Positions 46,401 through 55,629 are shown, counted from the first letter of the stretch. The stretch is DNA of 64,000 bases from Pseudomonas sp. 30_B (GCF_017491605.1 NZ_JAFGYY010000006.1:124001-188000), one strand, 5' to 3'. Numbers and translations are program-made. The notes: a model not told the origin generated them from the letters alone.

Positions 46401-48110
46401 TCATCCCGTCGCGCGCGAGCCAGGTGTCGGGGATTGCTGCGCCTGCCCGACTTCATGCTCGACGAAGTCCGCATCTTCACCGTGGACATCGCCGAGGCTG
46501 GCGTCCGGGTTGTCCAGCACGGCGTAGGCAATGGCGCAGAACAGCGAGTTCAGGCGCTTCATGTCGCTGATCAGGTCCAGGTGCAGCGAGCTGGTCTCGA
46601 TGCTCTGCACCACCTGCTGGCGCAGGCGGTCGACGTGGGCATGGGCATAGTGGCGCTCCTGCAGGCGGAAGCGCTGCTTGGCGCGACGCAGGCGCCGGGC
46701 GCCTTCCTGGTCGCCGTTGAGGAACACCGACAGGGCCAGGCGTAGGTTGCTGACCAGTTGCCCGTGGAGCACGGTGATCTCTTCCAGGCCGTTGTCGGAG
46801 AACGAGCGGCTGCGCGAGGTCTTCTTGTCCTGCACGGCGCCGAGCATGTGCTCGATGATGTCGCCGGCCTGCTCCAGGTTGATCGCCAGCTCGATGATCT
46901 CGGCCCACCGGCGGCTGTCGCGTTCGCCCAGGTCCTCGCGGGGCATGCGCGCGAGGTATAGCTTGATCGCGGTATAGAGCGCGTCGACGTCGTCATCCTG
47001 CTTGCGGATCTGCTTGGCCAGCAGCGGGTCGCCGCTGTGAATAACCTGCATCAGGTGGTTCAGCATCTGCTCGACGATGTCGCCCATGCGCAGGGTCTCG
47101 CGCACCGCGTTGACCAGCGCCAGGCTCGGCGTGTCCAGTGCCGCCGGGTCGAGGTGGCGTGGGCGCACGGTGTCTTCGGGGGACTGCCGGTCAGGCATCA
47201 GCCGCGTGCACAGCTGGGCCATCTGCTCGGTGAGCGGCAGGCAGGCCAGGCAGCGGGTGGCGTTGTAGAGCACGTGGAAGGCGATCACCAGCTCCTGGGT
47301 GCGGAACGGCCAGTCGTCCATCCAGGTCGCCACCGGGCCCACCAGCGGCAACACCAGCAGGCAGCCGGCGAACTTGAACAGCAGGCTGCCCAGGGCCACG
47401 CGGCGGCCGGCGGCATTCTGCGAAGCCGAGCTGATCAGGGCGAGGATGCCGCTGCCGAGGTTGGCGCCGACCACCAGGCACAGCGCCACTTTCAGCGAGA
47501 TCACCTTGGAAGTGGCGAGGGTCGCGGCAAGCAGCACGGCAGCCAGGCTGGAATAGGAAATCATGGCAAACAGCGCGCCGGTCAGGGCGTCGAGCATCAC
47601 GTCGCCAGTCAGGCTGGAGAACAGCACCTTCACGCCCTTGGCCTGGGTCATCGGCTCGGCGGCGGCGACGATCAGCTGCAGCGCCAGGATGATCAGTCCC
47701 AGGCCGATGAACACCCGGCCGAGCTGGCCGGCGCGGGTCTGCTTGCGGCTGAGGAACAGGATCACCCCGAAGAAGATCAGCAGCGGCGAGAGCCACGACA
47801 GGTCCAGCGTCAGCACCCGCGCCATCAGCGCCGTACCGACGTCGGCGCCAAGCATGATCGCCAGGGCCGGGGCCAGCGCCATCAGGCCGGTGGCGACGAA
47901 GGAGGTGGCCAGCAAGGCGGTGGCGTTGCTGCTCTGCACCAGCGCCGTCACGCCGATGCCGGCGGCGAAGGCCAGCGGCCGTTTCTGTACGCTGTGGCTC
48001 AGCACGCGGCGCAGATGAGTGCCGTAGACCCTGAGGATGCCGGTGCGGACGATATGAGTGCCCCACACCAACAGGGCGACGGCGGAGAGCAGATCGAGCA
48101 GTTTGAGCAT
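46401..48110 (-). CDS. Na/Pi cotransporter family protein with PhoU-like tail
   Basis: 569 residues. The membrane half has the duplicated NPT2 signature (GVTALVQSSNATALLATSFV and ISYSSLAAVLLAATLA ... GANLGSGILALI). After about residue 330 a PhoU-like helical domain follows (ETLRMGDIVEQMLNHLMQVI; INLEQAGDIIEHML). Likely exports or imports phosphate with sodium, or regulates it. ATG 48110 is chosen because GAGGGGG lies six bases before it; an ATG five codons upstream has no such site. Confidence 0.87.
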   Translation of the reverse strand: MLKLLDLLSAVALLVWGTHIVRTGILRVYGTHLRRVLSHSVQKRPLAFAAGIGVTALVQSSNATALLATSFVATGLMALAPALAIMLGADVGTALMARVLTLDLSWLSPLLIFFGVILFLSRKQTRAGQLGRVFIGLGLIILALQLIVAAAEPMTQAKGVKVLFSSLTGDVMLDALTGALFAMISYSSLAAVLLAATLATSKVISLKVALCLVVGANLGSGILALISSASQNAAGRRVALGSLLFKFAGCLLVLPLVGPVATWMDDWPFRTQELVIAFHVLYNATRCLACLPLTEQMAQLCTRLMPDRQSPEDTVRPRHLDPAALDTPSLALVNAVRETLRMGDIVEQMLNHLMQVIHSGDPLLAKQIRKQDDDVDALYTAIKLYLARMPREDLGERDSRRWAEIIELAINLEQAGDIIEHMLGAVQDKKTSRSRSFSDNGLEEITVLHGQLVSNLRLALSVFLNGDQEGARRLRRAKQRFRLQERHYAHAHVDRLRQQVVQSIETSSLHLDLISDMKRLNSLFCAIAYAVLDNPDASLGDVHGEDADFVEHEVGQAQQSPTPGSRATG

Positions 48111-48453
48111 GTCGGGCCCCCTCACGCTTTTTCGGGGCCGCTGACCTCAACAGCCCCTGACGACCTCGCCCGCAACCCGATAGCGCGGTAGGCCGATAAG
48201 GACACGGCAGCGTTCAGGCGTTGTCATCCAATGTCTTGGTAGACCCGCGTTTTTCCCTGTGGGTTCGCCAAATGCCTGATTCGCTGGGGTTCCTGTGCTT
48301 GAGTAAAGCTGATCCGGAGCCATCGTGCGGGATGATGTGAGCATGAGCCGGCGGACGTTTCACGGCGTTTGGCCCTGACCTGGAACAGATTGGTCGCCAC
48401 GCCCTGTGGATAAAATCCGCCGGGGACGAACCCACCACCAGCAAGGAGTGTGC
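48111..48453. other. Intergenic space with exact DnaA box
   Basis: 343 bases between divergent genes. TGTGGATAA at 48405-48413 (49 bases before the next gene). Nothing else recognisable. Confidence 0.6.
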
Positions 48454-48939
48454 ATGCGAGGAATTCGACAGATCGCCCGGTGTGCCGGCTTGATCGCCGT
48501 GGTGCTGGCATTGGGTGCCTGCAGCAGCCTGTTCGGCCTGCGCGATCCGCTGCGGGTCGACCTGGTCGGGCTGGAGCCGGTCACCGGTCAGGGCATGGAG
48601 GCGCGCTTCGCGGTGAAGCTGCGGGTGCAGAACCCCAACGAGGAAGCCATCGACTACAACGGCGTCGCCCTCGACCTGGCGGTGAACGGCCAGCCGCTGG
48701 CCAGCGGGGTGAGCGATGCCAGCGGCCAGATACCGCGCTTTGGCGAAAAAGTGATCAGCGTGCCGATCAGCATCTCGGCGTTCTCCGCCTTCCGCCAGGC
48801 CTGGGGCCTGTCCGGCGGGCCGCCGCGCCAGGGCATGCCCTACGAGATCAACGGCAAGCTGGCCGGCGGGCTGTTCGGTACGGTGCGCTTCAATGACAAG
48901 GGCGTGCTGAACTGGCCGGCCCCCAAGGTGCCGCGTTGA
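48454..48939 (+). CDS. LEA14-like desiccation-related lipoprotein
   Basis: 161 residues: signal peptide with lipobox LGAC (Cys23) and one LEA_2/WHy domain (VDLVGLEPVTGQGMEARFAVKLRVQNPNEEAIDYNGVALDL). WHy domains are found in water-stress proteins; the molecular role in Pseudomonas is unknown. AAGGAG lies five bases before ATG 48454. Confidence 0.85.
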   Translation: MRGIRQIARCAGLIAVVLALGACSSLFGLRDPLRVDLVGLEPVTGQGMEARFAVKLRVQNPNEEAIDYNGVALDLAVNGQPLASGVSDASGQIPRFGEKVISVPISISAFSAFRQAWGLSGGPPRQGMPYEINGKLAGGLFGTVRFNDKGVLNWPAPKVPR

Positions 48940-48946
48940 GGCGGGC

Positions 48947-48955
48947 TGTGGATAA
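48947..48955 (-). promoter_or_regulatory. Exact DnaA box between convergent genes
   Basis: TGTGGATAA in the 22-base gap between the LEA-like gene and the 143-residue membrane protein gene. Confidence 0.6.
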
Positions 48956-48961
48956 ACCGGC

Positions 48962-49393
48962 CTACAGACTGTTCCAGCGTTGTGCCAGGCCAAGCAGGTG
49001 GACCAGGCCGAAGCCCAGGCAGACCAGCGAGCTCCAGATCAGGAACGGGGTGGAGTGGGCACGGGCGACCGTCAGCAGGGGCAGGATAGCCAGGCCACGC
49101 AGCAGGTAGATACCGGTGATCAGGCAGAGCCCGTTACGCAGCAGGGGCAGCGGGGCGATGAGTCCGGCACCGGACAGTGCGTAGACAGACCACAGCGCAA
49201 GTACCGAGGCAATGCCGAGGGTGATGAGGGTGGGTCGAAGACGGCCGGCTTCCGCCATCCGCGCCATGCTTTCTCCGGCGCCGAAGAAGCGGTACCAGGG
49301 GGCGCCGCCGAAGACGATCGCCACATGCAGCAGCGCCGCCAGGGCGCTCAGGGCGGCGCCGACCAGCAATGCCTTGTTGATGACTTCTTCCAT
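48962..49393 (-). CDS. Four-helix membrane protein of unknown function
   Basis: 143 residues with four hydrophobic helices (ALLVGAALSALAALLHVAIVF; LITLGIASVLALWSVYAL; GLCLITGIYLLRGLAILPLL; FLIWSSLVCLGFGLVHLLGLA). Not assigned to a named family. ATG 49393 follows GGAGAACG. Downstream of terC on the same strand (91-base gap). Confidence 0.75.
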   Translation of the reverse strand: MEEVINKALLVGAALSALAALLHVAIVFGGAPWYRFFGAGESMARMAEAGRLRPTLITLGIASVLALWSVYALSGAGLIAPLPLLRNGLCLITGIYLLRGLAILPLLTVARAHSTPFLIWSSLVCLGFGLVHLLGLAQRWNSL

Positions 49394-49484
49394 GAGTTCG
49401 TTCTCCCGGTGCGGCGTGCTTGCCGCACCGGGAGCATAGCCCGGCACCGATTGCCTCCAGTCGCGACCGGTTGTCGCGGCGGGA

Positions 49485-50246
49485 TCACTGGCCAGGAATG
49501 TCCTTGCGCAGCTTCACCGGCTCCACGTCCTTGCGCCCGCGCAGGGTGCGCATGCGGATGTTCAGCGCTTCCACCGCCAGCGAGAAGGCCATGGCGAAGT
49601 AGACGTAGCCCTTGGGTACATGGACCTCGAAGGCCTCGGCGATCAGCACGGTGCCGACCACGATGAGGAACGACAGCGCCAGCATCTTCAGCGACGGGTG
49701 CTTGTCGATGAAGTCGCTGATGGTACCCGCCGCCAGCATCATCACCAGTACGGCGACGACGATCGCGGCGATCATCACCGGCACGTTGGAGACCATGCCC
49801 ACGGCGGTGATCACCGAATCCAGCGAGAACACGATGTCGATGATGGCGATCTGGATGATGGTGCCGACGAAGCCGCCCATCATGCTCTTGGGTTCGCCTT
49901 CGGATTCGTCCTCGCCTTCCAGGCCGTGGTAGATCTCGCTGCTGCTTTTCCACAGGAGGAACAGGCCGCCGAAGAACAGGATCAGGTCACGCCCGGAAAT
50001 GCCCTGGTCGAAGACGTGGAACAGGTCGGCGGTCAGGCGCATCACCCAGGTGATCGACAACAGCAGCAGGATGCGCGTGACCATCGCCAGCGCCAGCCCG
50101 AAGAAGCGCGTGCGCGGCTGCATGTGCTTGGGCATGCGGCCGACCAGGATGGAAATCATGATGATGTTGTCGATGCCCAGGACGATCTCCAGGGCAGTCA
50201 GGGTGAAGAACGCAATCCAGATTTCGGGGCTGGTCAGCCATTCCAT
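49485..50246 (-). CDS. TerC-family membrane protein
   Basis: 253 residues, about seven helices, with the paired acidic signatures LEIVLGIDNIIMISILVGR and DIVFSLDSVITAVGMV. The family is linked to metal efflux (manganese, tellurite resistance) and to secretion-associated metalation. No yybP-ykoY-like riboswitch is visible: only 33 bases separate it from the upstream citrate transporter gene, so it may share that transcript. Confidence 0.88.
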   Translation of the reverse strand: MEWLTSPEIWIAFFTLTALEIVLGIDNIIMISILVGRMPKHMQPRTRFFGLALAMVTRILLLLSITWVMRLTADLFHVFDQGISGRDLILFFGGLFLLWKSSSEIYHGLEGEDESEGEPKSMMGGFVGTIIQIAIIDIVFSLDSVITAVGMVSNVPVMIAAIVVAVLVMMLAAGTISDFIDKHPSLKMLALSFLIVVGTVLIAEAFEVHVPKGYVYFAMAFSLAVEALNIRMRTLRGRKDVEPVKLRKDIPGQ

Positions 50247-50279
50247 TTAGCAGTTACTCGAAGTCGATGGTTGAACTGT

Positions 50280-51584
50280 TCATTTATTGAACAGGGGGAA
50301 CAGACCCAGCAGCAATGCGGCGGCAAGGATCGCCAGGCACACCAGCACGGCCCATTTCAGGGTGAAGCGCTGGTGGTCGCCGAAGTCCACCTTGGCCAGG
50401 CCCACCAGCAGGTAGGTCGAAGGTACCAGTGGGCTGAGCAGGTGAACCGGCTGGCCGACGATGGAGGCACGGGCCATTTCCACCGGGGCGATGCCGTACT
50501 GCGCGGCGGCCTGCGAGAGTACCGGGAGCACGCCGTAGTAGAAAGCGTCATTGGACATGAAGAAGGTGAACGGCATGCTCACCAGCGCCGTGATGGTCGC
50601 CAGATACGGCCCCATGGACGGTGGAATCACCGCCAGCAGGCCCTTGGACATCGCCTCGACCATGCCGGTGCCCTGCAGGATGCCGGTGAAGACCCCGGCG
50701 GCGAAGATCAGCGAAACCACCGCCAGGACGTTCTCGGCGTGGGCGCCGATACGCTTCTTCTGCTCGATGATGCAGGGATAGTTCACGATCATCGCGATAC
50801 CGAAAGCAATCATGAAGAGAACCGGCATCGGCAGCAGGCCGGCGATCAGGGTCGCCATCAGCGTCACCGTGAGCGCGCCGTTGAACCAGAGCAGCGTCGG
50901 CCGACGTGCCTCGGGGTATTGCGATACGCTGACCTCGGCCAGCGCTTCGTGGTCGGTCGGCAGGTGCAGCTCGCCCAGGCGCGCGCGTTCGCGTTTGCCG
51001 TAGATCCAGGCGATGGCGAAGATCGCCGCGATGCCGACCAGCATGGCCGGGATCATCGGTACGAAGATATCCGCCGGGTCCACGTGAAGCGCGCTGGCGG
51101 CGCGGGCGGTGGGGCCGCCCCAGGGCGTCATGTTCAGCACGCCGCTGGAGAGCATGATCAGGCAGGCCATCAGCAGCGGGCTCATGCCCAGCCGGCCGTA
51201 CAGCGGCAGCACGGCGGCCACGCAGATCATGTAGGTGGTCGAGCCGTCGCCGTCGAGCGAGACGATCATCGCCAGCGCGGCGGTGCCCATCGAGACCTTC
51301 AGCGGGTCACCTTTCACCAGCTTGAGGATCTTGCGCACCGCCGGGTCGAACAGGCCCGAGTCGATCATGATGGCGAAGTAGAGGATGGCGAACATCAGCA
51401 TCACCCCGGTCGGCGCCAGGGTGCGGATGCCGTCCAGCATCATCGGCCCGAGTCCTGCGGCAAAACCGCCGAGCACGGCGAAGGAGATCGGGACCAGGAT
51501 CAGCGCGATCAGCGCCGATAGCCGCTTGGTCATGATCAGGAACATGAAGGTCGCCACCATGGCGAAGGCGAGGAAAGTCAGCAT
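50280..51584 (-). CDS. CitMHS-family metal-citrate:proton symporter
   Basis: 434 residues, about twelve helices. LTFLAFAMVATFMFLIMTKRLSALIALI opens the protein and MIVSLDGDGSTTYMICVAAVLPLY and MTPWGGPTARAASAL are signatures of the Mg-citrate family (CitM). GGAG precedes the ATG. A possible operon with terC suggests linkage of citrate-metal uptake with metal handling (inference). Confidence 0.88.
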   Translation of the reverse strand: MLTFLAFAMVATFMFLIMTKRLSALIALILVPISFAVLGGFAAGLGPMMLDGIRTLAPTGVMLMFAILYFAIMIDSGLFDPAVRKILKLVKGDPLKVSMGTAALAMIVSLDGDGSTTYMICVAAVLPLYGRLGMSPLLMACLIMLSSGVLNMTPWGGPTARAASALHVDPADIFVPMIPAMLVGIAAIFAIAWIYGKRERARLGELHLPTDHEALAEVSVSQYPEARRPTLLWFNGALTVTLMATLIAGLLPMPVLFMIAFGIAMIVNYPCIIEQKKRIGAHAENVLAVVSLIFAAGVFTGILQGTGMVEAMSKGLLAVIPPSMGPYLATITALVSMPFTFFMSNDAFYYGVLPVLSQAAAQYGIAPVEMARASIVGQPVHLLSPLVPSTYLLVGLAKVDFGDHQRFTLKWAVLVCLAILAAALLLGLFPLFNK

Positions 51585-51791
51585 GGGGATAACTCCGATT
51601 CGGCGCGGGGATCAGCGGCAGCTGTGAATAAACGGGCGCAGCGCGAACGGAGCGGGGGAGGACAGGCAACGGAACATGGCATTCACCGATTGTTGTTTTT
51701 GTGTGGCCGGTAGGGCCGAGGCGGCGATGCTAGGAGGTCAAGCTTTCAGCAGGCTTTCGCGGGGTGATGCCGTTGATCGGGAGCGGTTCTT

Positions 51792-51825
51792 TGTAGGACC
51801 GAGGGGGACGCCCAGTCCTTGCTCG
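51792..51825. repeat. Single REP arm of a variant type
   Basis: TGTAGGACCGAGGGGGACGC continuing to CTTGCTCGC. Identical to the left arm of 56405-56499; the usual GGAGCGAG stem is replaced by a longer GGAC...GTCC stem. No matching right arm is present here. Confidence 0.75.
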
Positions 51826-51878
51826 CAAAGCGAAGCCAGGCCCTGTGGATAGATTGCCGGTTGAACGGCGGCGTCCGT

Positions 51879-51957
51879 TGTAGGAGCGGACCTTGTCCGC
51901 GAATCTTCCGCTTTGCACCGGCCTGCCGGCCGAATCGCGGATAAGATCCGCTCCTAC
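51879..51957. repeat. REP doublet (GTAGGAGCGGAC subfamily)
   Basis: Left arm GTAGGAGCGGACCTTGTCCG and right arm ending GATCCGCTCCTAC, inverted about a 30-base spacer. Confidence 0.85.
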
Positions 51958-51972
51958 GGAAGCGGTGTGCCA

Positions 51973-51981
51973 TGTGGATAA
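51973..51981 (-). promoter_or_regulatory. Exact intergenic DnaA box
   Basis: TGTGGATAA between two REP doublets, 40 kb from dnaA. Confidence 0.6.
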
Positions 51982-52000
51982 GTTTCCGGCTTGGCCCGGA

Positions 52001-52151
52001 CGTAGGGCGTATAACGTTCGACGTTATACGCCGCTTCGCCTTGGTCCTAGACCACTCGGAACTTGGCTGCGGAGCGCTCCGGATTTGACCAGCGAGCCGG
52101 GCATGCGCACGGTGTAACGGCGTACAACCGCGAACGGTTGTACGCCCTACG
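52001..52151. repeat. REP doublet of a second family (CGTAGGGCGTA)
   Basis: Two complete hairpins in mirror order: GGCGTATAACGT / ACGTTATACGCC (52006-52032, 3-base loop) and GGCGTACAACCG / CGGTTGTACGCC (52119-52146, CGAA loop), with outer tags CGTAGGG (52001) and CCCTACG (52145). Typical of REPIN units mobilised by a RAYT transposase; no RAYT gene is in the window. Confidence 0.85.
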
Positions 52152-52169
52152 CATTCGCCATCGTGCAGC

Positions 52170-53084
52170 TCAGCCCAGTGCCTGAATCGCCCCCATTACC
52201 ACCAGCAGGCTGGCGCCGGCCAGCAGTGTCTGCAGGGTGATGATCCCCGCCATCAGATGGCTCTCGCCGCCCAGCTGGCGGGTGAGCACATAGGCCGTGG
52301 GCGCGGTGGGCAGGGCGAAGAACAGCACCAGCAGCGCGCTTTCCAGCGCCGGCAGGGCCAGCAGGCGGGCGATGACGAAGGCCAGCAGCGGCATCGCCAG
52401 CAGGCGGATCGCACAGTTCCAACCCAGCGCCGAAACTTCCGCGCGCAGCTCCTGCGGCTGCAGCGCCGCCCCCACGCACAGCAGGCCCAGCGGCAGGCTG
52501 GCCACCGCCAGCAGGTTGAGCAGCCGGTCGCTGCCGCCGGGCAGGCCGATGCCGCTCACATTGAGCAGGGCACCGACCACGCAGGCGAGAATCAGCGGGT
52601 TCTTCACGATCGGCAGCAACAGCCCGCGCAGGCTGATACCGCGCTCGGCGGTCAGCGCCCACACCGACATCACGTTCACCGTCGGCACCATCAGCGCCAG
52701 CATCAGCGCGGCCAGGGTCAGCCCCGGCTTGCCGTACAGGCTGCCCACGGCGGCCAGCCCCAGGTAGGTATTGAAGCGCAGCACGCCCTGGGCGATGGCG
52801 CCGAATCGCGCCGCGCTCCAGCCACGCAGGCGCTTGGCGAGCAGCAGGGCGACCCAGGCAACGCCCAGGCCGAGGATCACCGCCAGCGCCTGACGGGCCA
52901 GGCCGGGATCGTTCAGCGGCGCATTGGCCAGGCTGCTGGCCAGCAACGCGGGGAACAGCAGGAAGTAGTTGAGGCGCTCGGCGGCGGGCCAGAACGCCTC
53001 GCCGGGAAATCCTTTGCGACGCAGCACGTAGCCGCCGACGATCAGCGCGAACAACGGCCAGAGAGCCTGGAACAGAGCGGTCAC
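52170..53084 (-). CDS. AEC-family (auxin efflux carrier) transporter
   Basis: 304 residues, about ten helices, opening ALFQALWPLFALIVGGYVLRRKGF with the central AALMLALMVPTVNVMSVWAL and KNPLILACVVGALLNVSGIGLP segments. Family members export or import small organic acids such as malonate or malate. GTG 53084 is chosen (GGGG five bases before it); the frame upstream to 53144 lacks a hydrophobic start and looks untranslated. Confidence 0.85.
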   Translation of the reverse strand: MTALFQALWPLFALIVGGYVLRRKGFPGEAFWPAAERLNYFLLFPALLASSLANAPLNDPGLARQALAVILGLGVAWVALLLAKRLRGWSAARFGAIAQGVLRFNTYLGLAAVGSLYGKPGLTLAALMLALMVPTVNVMSVWALTAERGISLRGLLLPIVKNPLILACVVGALLNVSGIGLPGGSDRLLNLLAVASLPLGLLCVGAALQPQELRAEVSALGWNCAIRLLAMPLLAFVIARLLALPALESALLVLFFALPTAPTAYVLTRQLGGESHLMAGIITLQTLLAGASLLVVMGAIQALG

Positions 53085-53148
53085 GGCGACCCCGCGGGTT
53101 GGGTGGAAGCGGGCATCTTGCCGAGCCGGAGAGGGACAGGGCAAGGCG

Positions 53149-53220
53149 TGTGGATAAGTTCCTCAGCCCTGCCCGCCAGGTTTTCCACAGCCGTTCAGGG
53201 TGTGGAAAACCTTGTCCACA
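53149..53220. promoter_or_regulatory. Cluster of four DnaA-type boxes with an embedded hairpin
   Basis: Exact TGTGGATAA at 53149-53157, then TTTTCCACA (53181-53189), TGTGGAAAA (53201-53209) and TTGTCCACA (53212-53220), each one mismatch from the box. AGGTTTTCCACA (53178-53189) and TGTGGAAAACCT (53201-53212) form a 12-base inverted repeat, which could also terminate the adjacent leftward gene, though no T run follows. Confidence 0.55.
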
Positions 53221-53223
53221 GCG

Positions 53224-55629
53224 TCAGCGGCGGAAGCCGCCGAAGCGCCCACCGCCGAAATGTCCGCCGCCGAAGCCGCCACCGCCCCACTGGCGCTGGG
53301 TCTGGTCGAAACGCTGCTGGCCCAGCTGGCGCGACTGCCATTGCTGGTCGAGCTGGCTGCGCACGTTGGCCTGGTTCGGCTGCACGGTCTGCCAGCCGTT
53401 GCTGGTGTGCTGCTGCCAGCCGCCATCCTGGGTGTGCTGGTAGACGTTGCCGTCATGGCCGGCATAGATGTCGCCGTTGTTCCAGGCCACCGAGTTGCCG
53501 GTGCGGCGGTTGTAGCTGATGCCCTGGTTCTGGTGGTCGTAGCTGCCGCGACCGTCGTCCACGTCGCCGGAGACGCCCCGTTGGGCAATGGTGGTACGGC
53601 CGGTCTGGGCGTTGTGCTGGATGCCCTGCTGGCCAGCCTTGAAGTCGCCGCTGTCGGCGTCATAGGCCACGCCGCTGCGCCCCGCGCCGGACATCCCGGT
53701 GGAGGCATTGGCGTAGGCGCTCCGGCGGCCGGCGGCGCCCTGGTCGGTGTAGGGGTTGAAGGCCGCGCCCTGGGCCCCCTGGAAGCGTGTGCCGGTGCGC
53801 GGGTTGTAGCCCACCGCCGAGCTGCCCTGCCATTGGGTGCCGGTCCAGCCGTTGTAGCCGTAGGCGTGGGTGACCGAGCCCTGGCCCCAGCGCCCGTAGA
53901 AGTTCGCCTGGTTGATATTGGTGTAGCTCCAGCCGCCGGCTGGGTAGGGGCCCCAGTACGGTCCCCAGTAGGGTTCCGGTGCGCCCCAGGAGGCGCCGGC
54001 GGCGTACCCGAAGGCGAACCCGGTCAGCGTGCCCAGGGCAAAGCCCGCGCCGTAGCCGTAGGTCGGTGGGTAGCCGTAGTACACGGTGTTGCTGACGTAC
54101 GCCGGGTAGGTGTAGCCGGTGCCGTAGACCACGGTGCCGGCGCTGTTCACCACCACGCCCAGGTAGCCGGGCGTGTAGCCCACCACCACGGTCTGCGGAG
54201 TGACCGAGTAGATGTGCACGTAGGTCACGTAGTACACCGGCGAGCTCGGCGGGATGCCGTAGATCGCCGCCGGTACTTCGGTCGCCACCTGCCAGGCACC
54301 GGTGGCGGCGGGAGCGACGAACCAGACGCCGTTGCTCACCGCATAGAACTGGTTGGGCGCCACTTCGATCACTGGCGTCGGGGTATTCACCGCATAGCTC
54401 AGGCTGGTGCCGGATATCGGCTGGAAGTTCGGCGCGCCGTCGTAGTTCACCTTCAGCGTCGTCTTGCTGCGCGAGACGGTGGCGGTCTGCGGGATGCTCG
54501 CAGCGATGGCGGCTTCCTTGGCCTGCGGCGTGCCGGGTACCGAGACCAGCACGTTGGCCTTCGGGTCCTTGGGCGAAATCTTGGCAAAATCGGCGGGAAG
54601 GTCCTTGCCCTCGACGTATTGCCACGGGCCCTTTTCACCGGGGCCGCTGAACCAGCGGCCGGAGACCAGCACGTACCAGGTGTTGTGCATGGGATCGACG
54701 AACACCGCGTGGTCGGCGTTCTGCAGGGTCAGCAGGCCGACGCCATCCACCGGCGCCATCTGTGCGGTGCCGTCGCTGACGATCAGTTCGGTGGGCTGGG
54801 TAGCGACCAGCACCGCCGGCGCCTTGGCCGGCGGCTTGCCGCCCTTGGGCAGCAGCGCGTCCACCGGGCCGGCCTTGGCCGCGACCTGCTGGGCGTTGAC
54901 CAGTGCCTGGGGCGGCTGGCTCAGCACCAGCCAGTTGCCGTCCAGCGACTGCGACGTGTACCAGCTGCCCGCCGCGTGCAGGTAGTTGTTGCCCTGGGCA
55001 TCGCGCAGGATCAGCACACGGCTGTTGACCACCCGCTCGAAATCGCTGCCCGGGAGCGACTGCCAGTCCGGTTGCCCATCGATCATCACCAGCACCGTCG
55101 GGGTGGCGGCGAAGACGATCTGCGGCGCGTCGTTCTTCACCTCGACGTGGCGCAGCTTGTCCAGTTGCTGGTTCACCGCATAGCTGGACTGCAGTTGGTC
55201 GAGGGAGACGGTCAGGCCGTTCTGGGGCAGATGCGCCATCAGAACGTCGCGCACCTTGCCGGCACTGTCCGGCTCGGTGGGGACCTCTACCTTGTCGACA
55301 CGGATATCGGTGAGCTGTACCAGGCCGGCGTCCTTCTCGATGGTGGCGGCAGCGGAGAACAGCGCCACGCCATAGGTCGGCGCGCCGTTGGCGGCGCCCA
55401 CGGCAATCGCCGCGCGGCCGCTCATGCGGGTGCCGTCCCAGGCTTCGATCTGCGGCTGGAAGATCTGCACGTGCTGCTCGCCCAGGGCGAAGTCGCGGGG
55501 CCACGTCAGTTCGGTGGCGGCGGAAGCCTGCGCGGTAGACGACGGGGTAACGGCCGCCATGGCGACGGGATGGCCGAGGGCCAGGCCAACGGCAATGGCG
55601 AGGGATGACAGGAGCGGGCGTAGAGCCAT
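53224..55629 (-). CDS. Large secreted Gly/Tyr/Asn-rich protein (carbohydrate-binding-like)
   Basis: 801 residues. Signal peptide (LLSSLAIAVGLALGHPVAMA). Residues about 30-470 are globular, with repeated W-rich motifs (AAGSWYTSQSLDGNW, VSGRWFSGPGEKGPWQYV, VSNGVWFVAPAATGAWQVA) that look like three copies of one small domain. A Tyr/Gly-rich stretch follows (YVSNTVYYGYPPTYGYGAGF), then Gln/Asn-rich low complexity and a C-terminal GGGGFGGGHFGGGRFGGFRR. Probably surface or secreted; function unknown. AAGG precedes ATG 55629, and the frame upstream to 55899 is not supported. Confidence 0.75.
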   Translation of the reverse strand: MALRPLLSSLAIAVGLALGHPVAMAAVTPSSTAQASAATELTWPRDFALGEQHVQIFQPQIEAWDGTRMSGRAAIAVGAANGAPTYGVALFSAAATIEKDAGLVQLTDIRVDKVEVPTEPDSAGKVRDVLMAHLPQNGLTVSLDQLQSSYAVNQQLDKLRHVEVKNDAPQIVFAATPTVLVMIDGQPDWQSLPGSDFERVVNSRVLILRDAQGNNYLHAAGSWYTSQSLDGNWLVLSQPPQALVNAQQVAAKAGPVDALLPKGGKPPAKAPAVLVATQPTELIVSDGTAQMAPVDGVGLLTLQNADHAVFVDPMHNTWYVLVSGRWFSGPGEKGPWQYVEGKDLPADFAKISPKDPKANVLVSVPGTPQAKEAAIAASIPQTATVSRSKTTLKVNYDGAPNFQPISGTSLSYAVNTPTPVIEVAPNQFYAVSNGVWFVAPAATGAWQVATEVPAAIYGIPPSSPVYYVTYVHIYSVTPQTVVVGYTPGYLGVVVNSAGTVVYGTGYTYPAYVSNTVYYGYPPTYGYGAGFALGTLTGFAFGYAAGASWGAPEPYWGPYWGPYPAGGWSYTNINQANFYGRWGQGSVTHAYGYNGWTGTQWQGSSAVGYNPRTGTRFQGAQGAAFNPYTDQGAAGRRSAYANASTGMSGAGRSGVAYDADSGDFKAGQQGIQHNAQTGRTTIAQRGVSGDVDDGRGSYDHQNQGISYNRRTGNSVAWNNGDIYAGHDGNVYQHTQDGGWQQHTSNGWQTVQPNQANVRSQLDQQWQSRQLGQQRFDQTQRQWGGGGFGGGHFGGGRFGGFRR

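Larger units (their letters stand above)
51585..52169. other. Repeat-rich intergenic region
   Basis: 585 bases without a gene. It holds three REP-type elements (51792-51825, 51879-51957, 52001-52151), an exact DnaA box at 51973-51981 and near boxes TGTGAATAA (51623) and TGTGGATAG (51844). Confidence 0.8.

Noticed and set aside
49999..50250. Manganese riboswitch or separate promoter for terC
   Set aside because: Only 33 bases separate terC from the upstream gene, with no structured leader visible.
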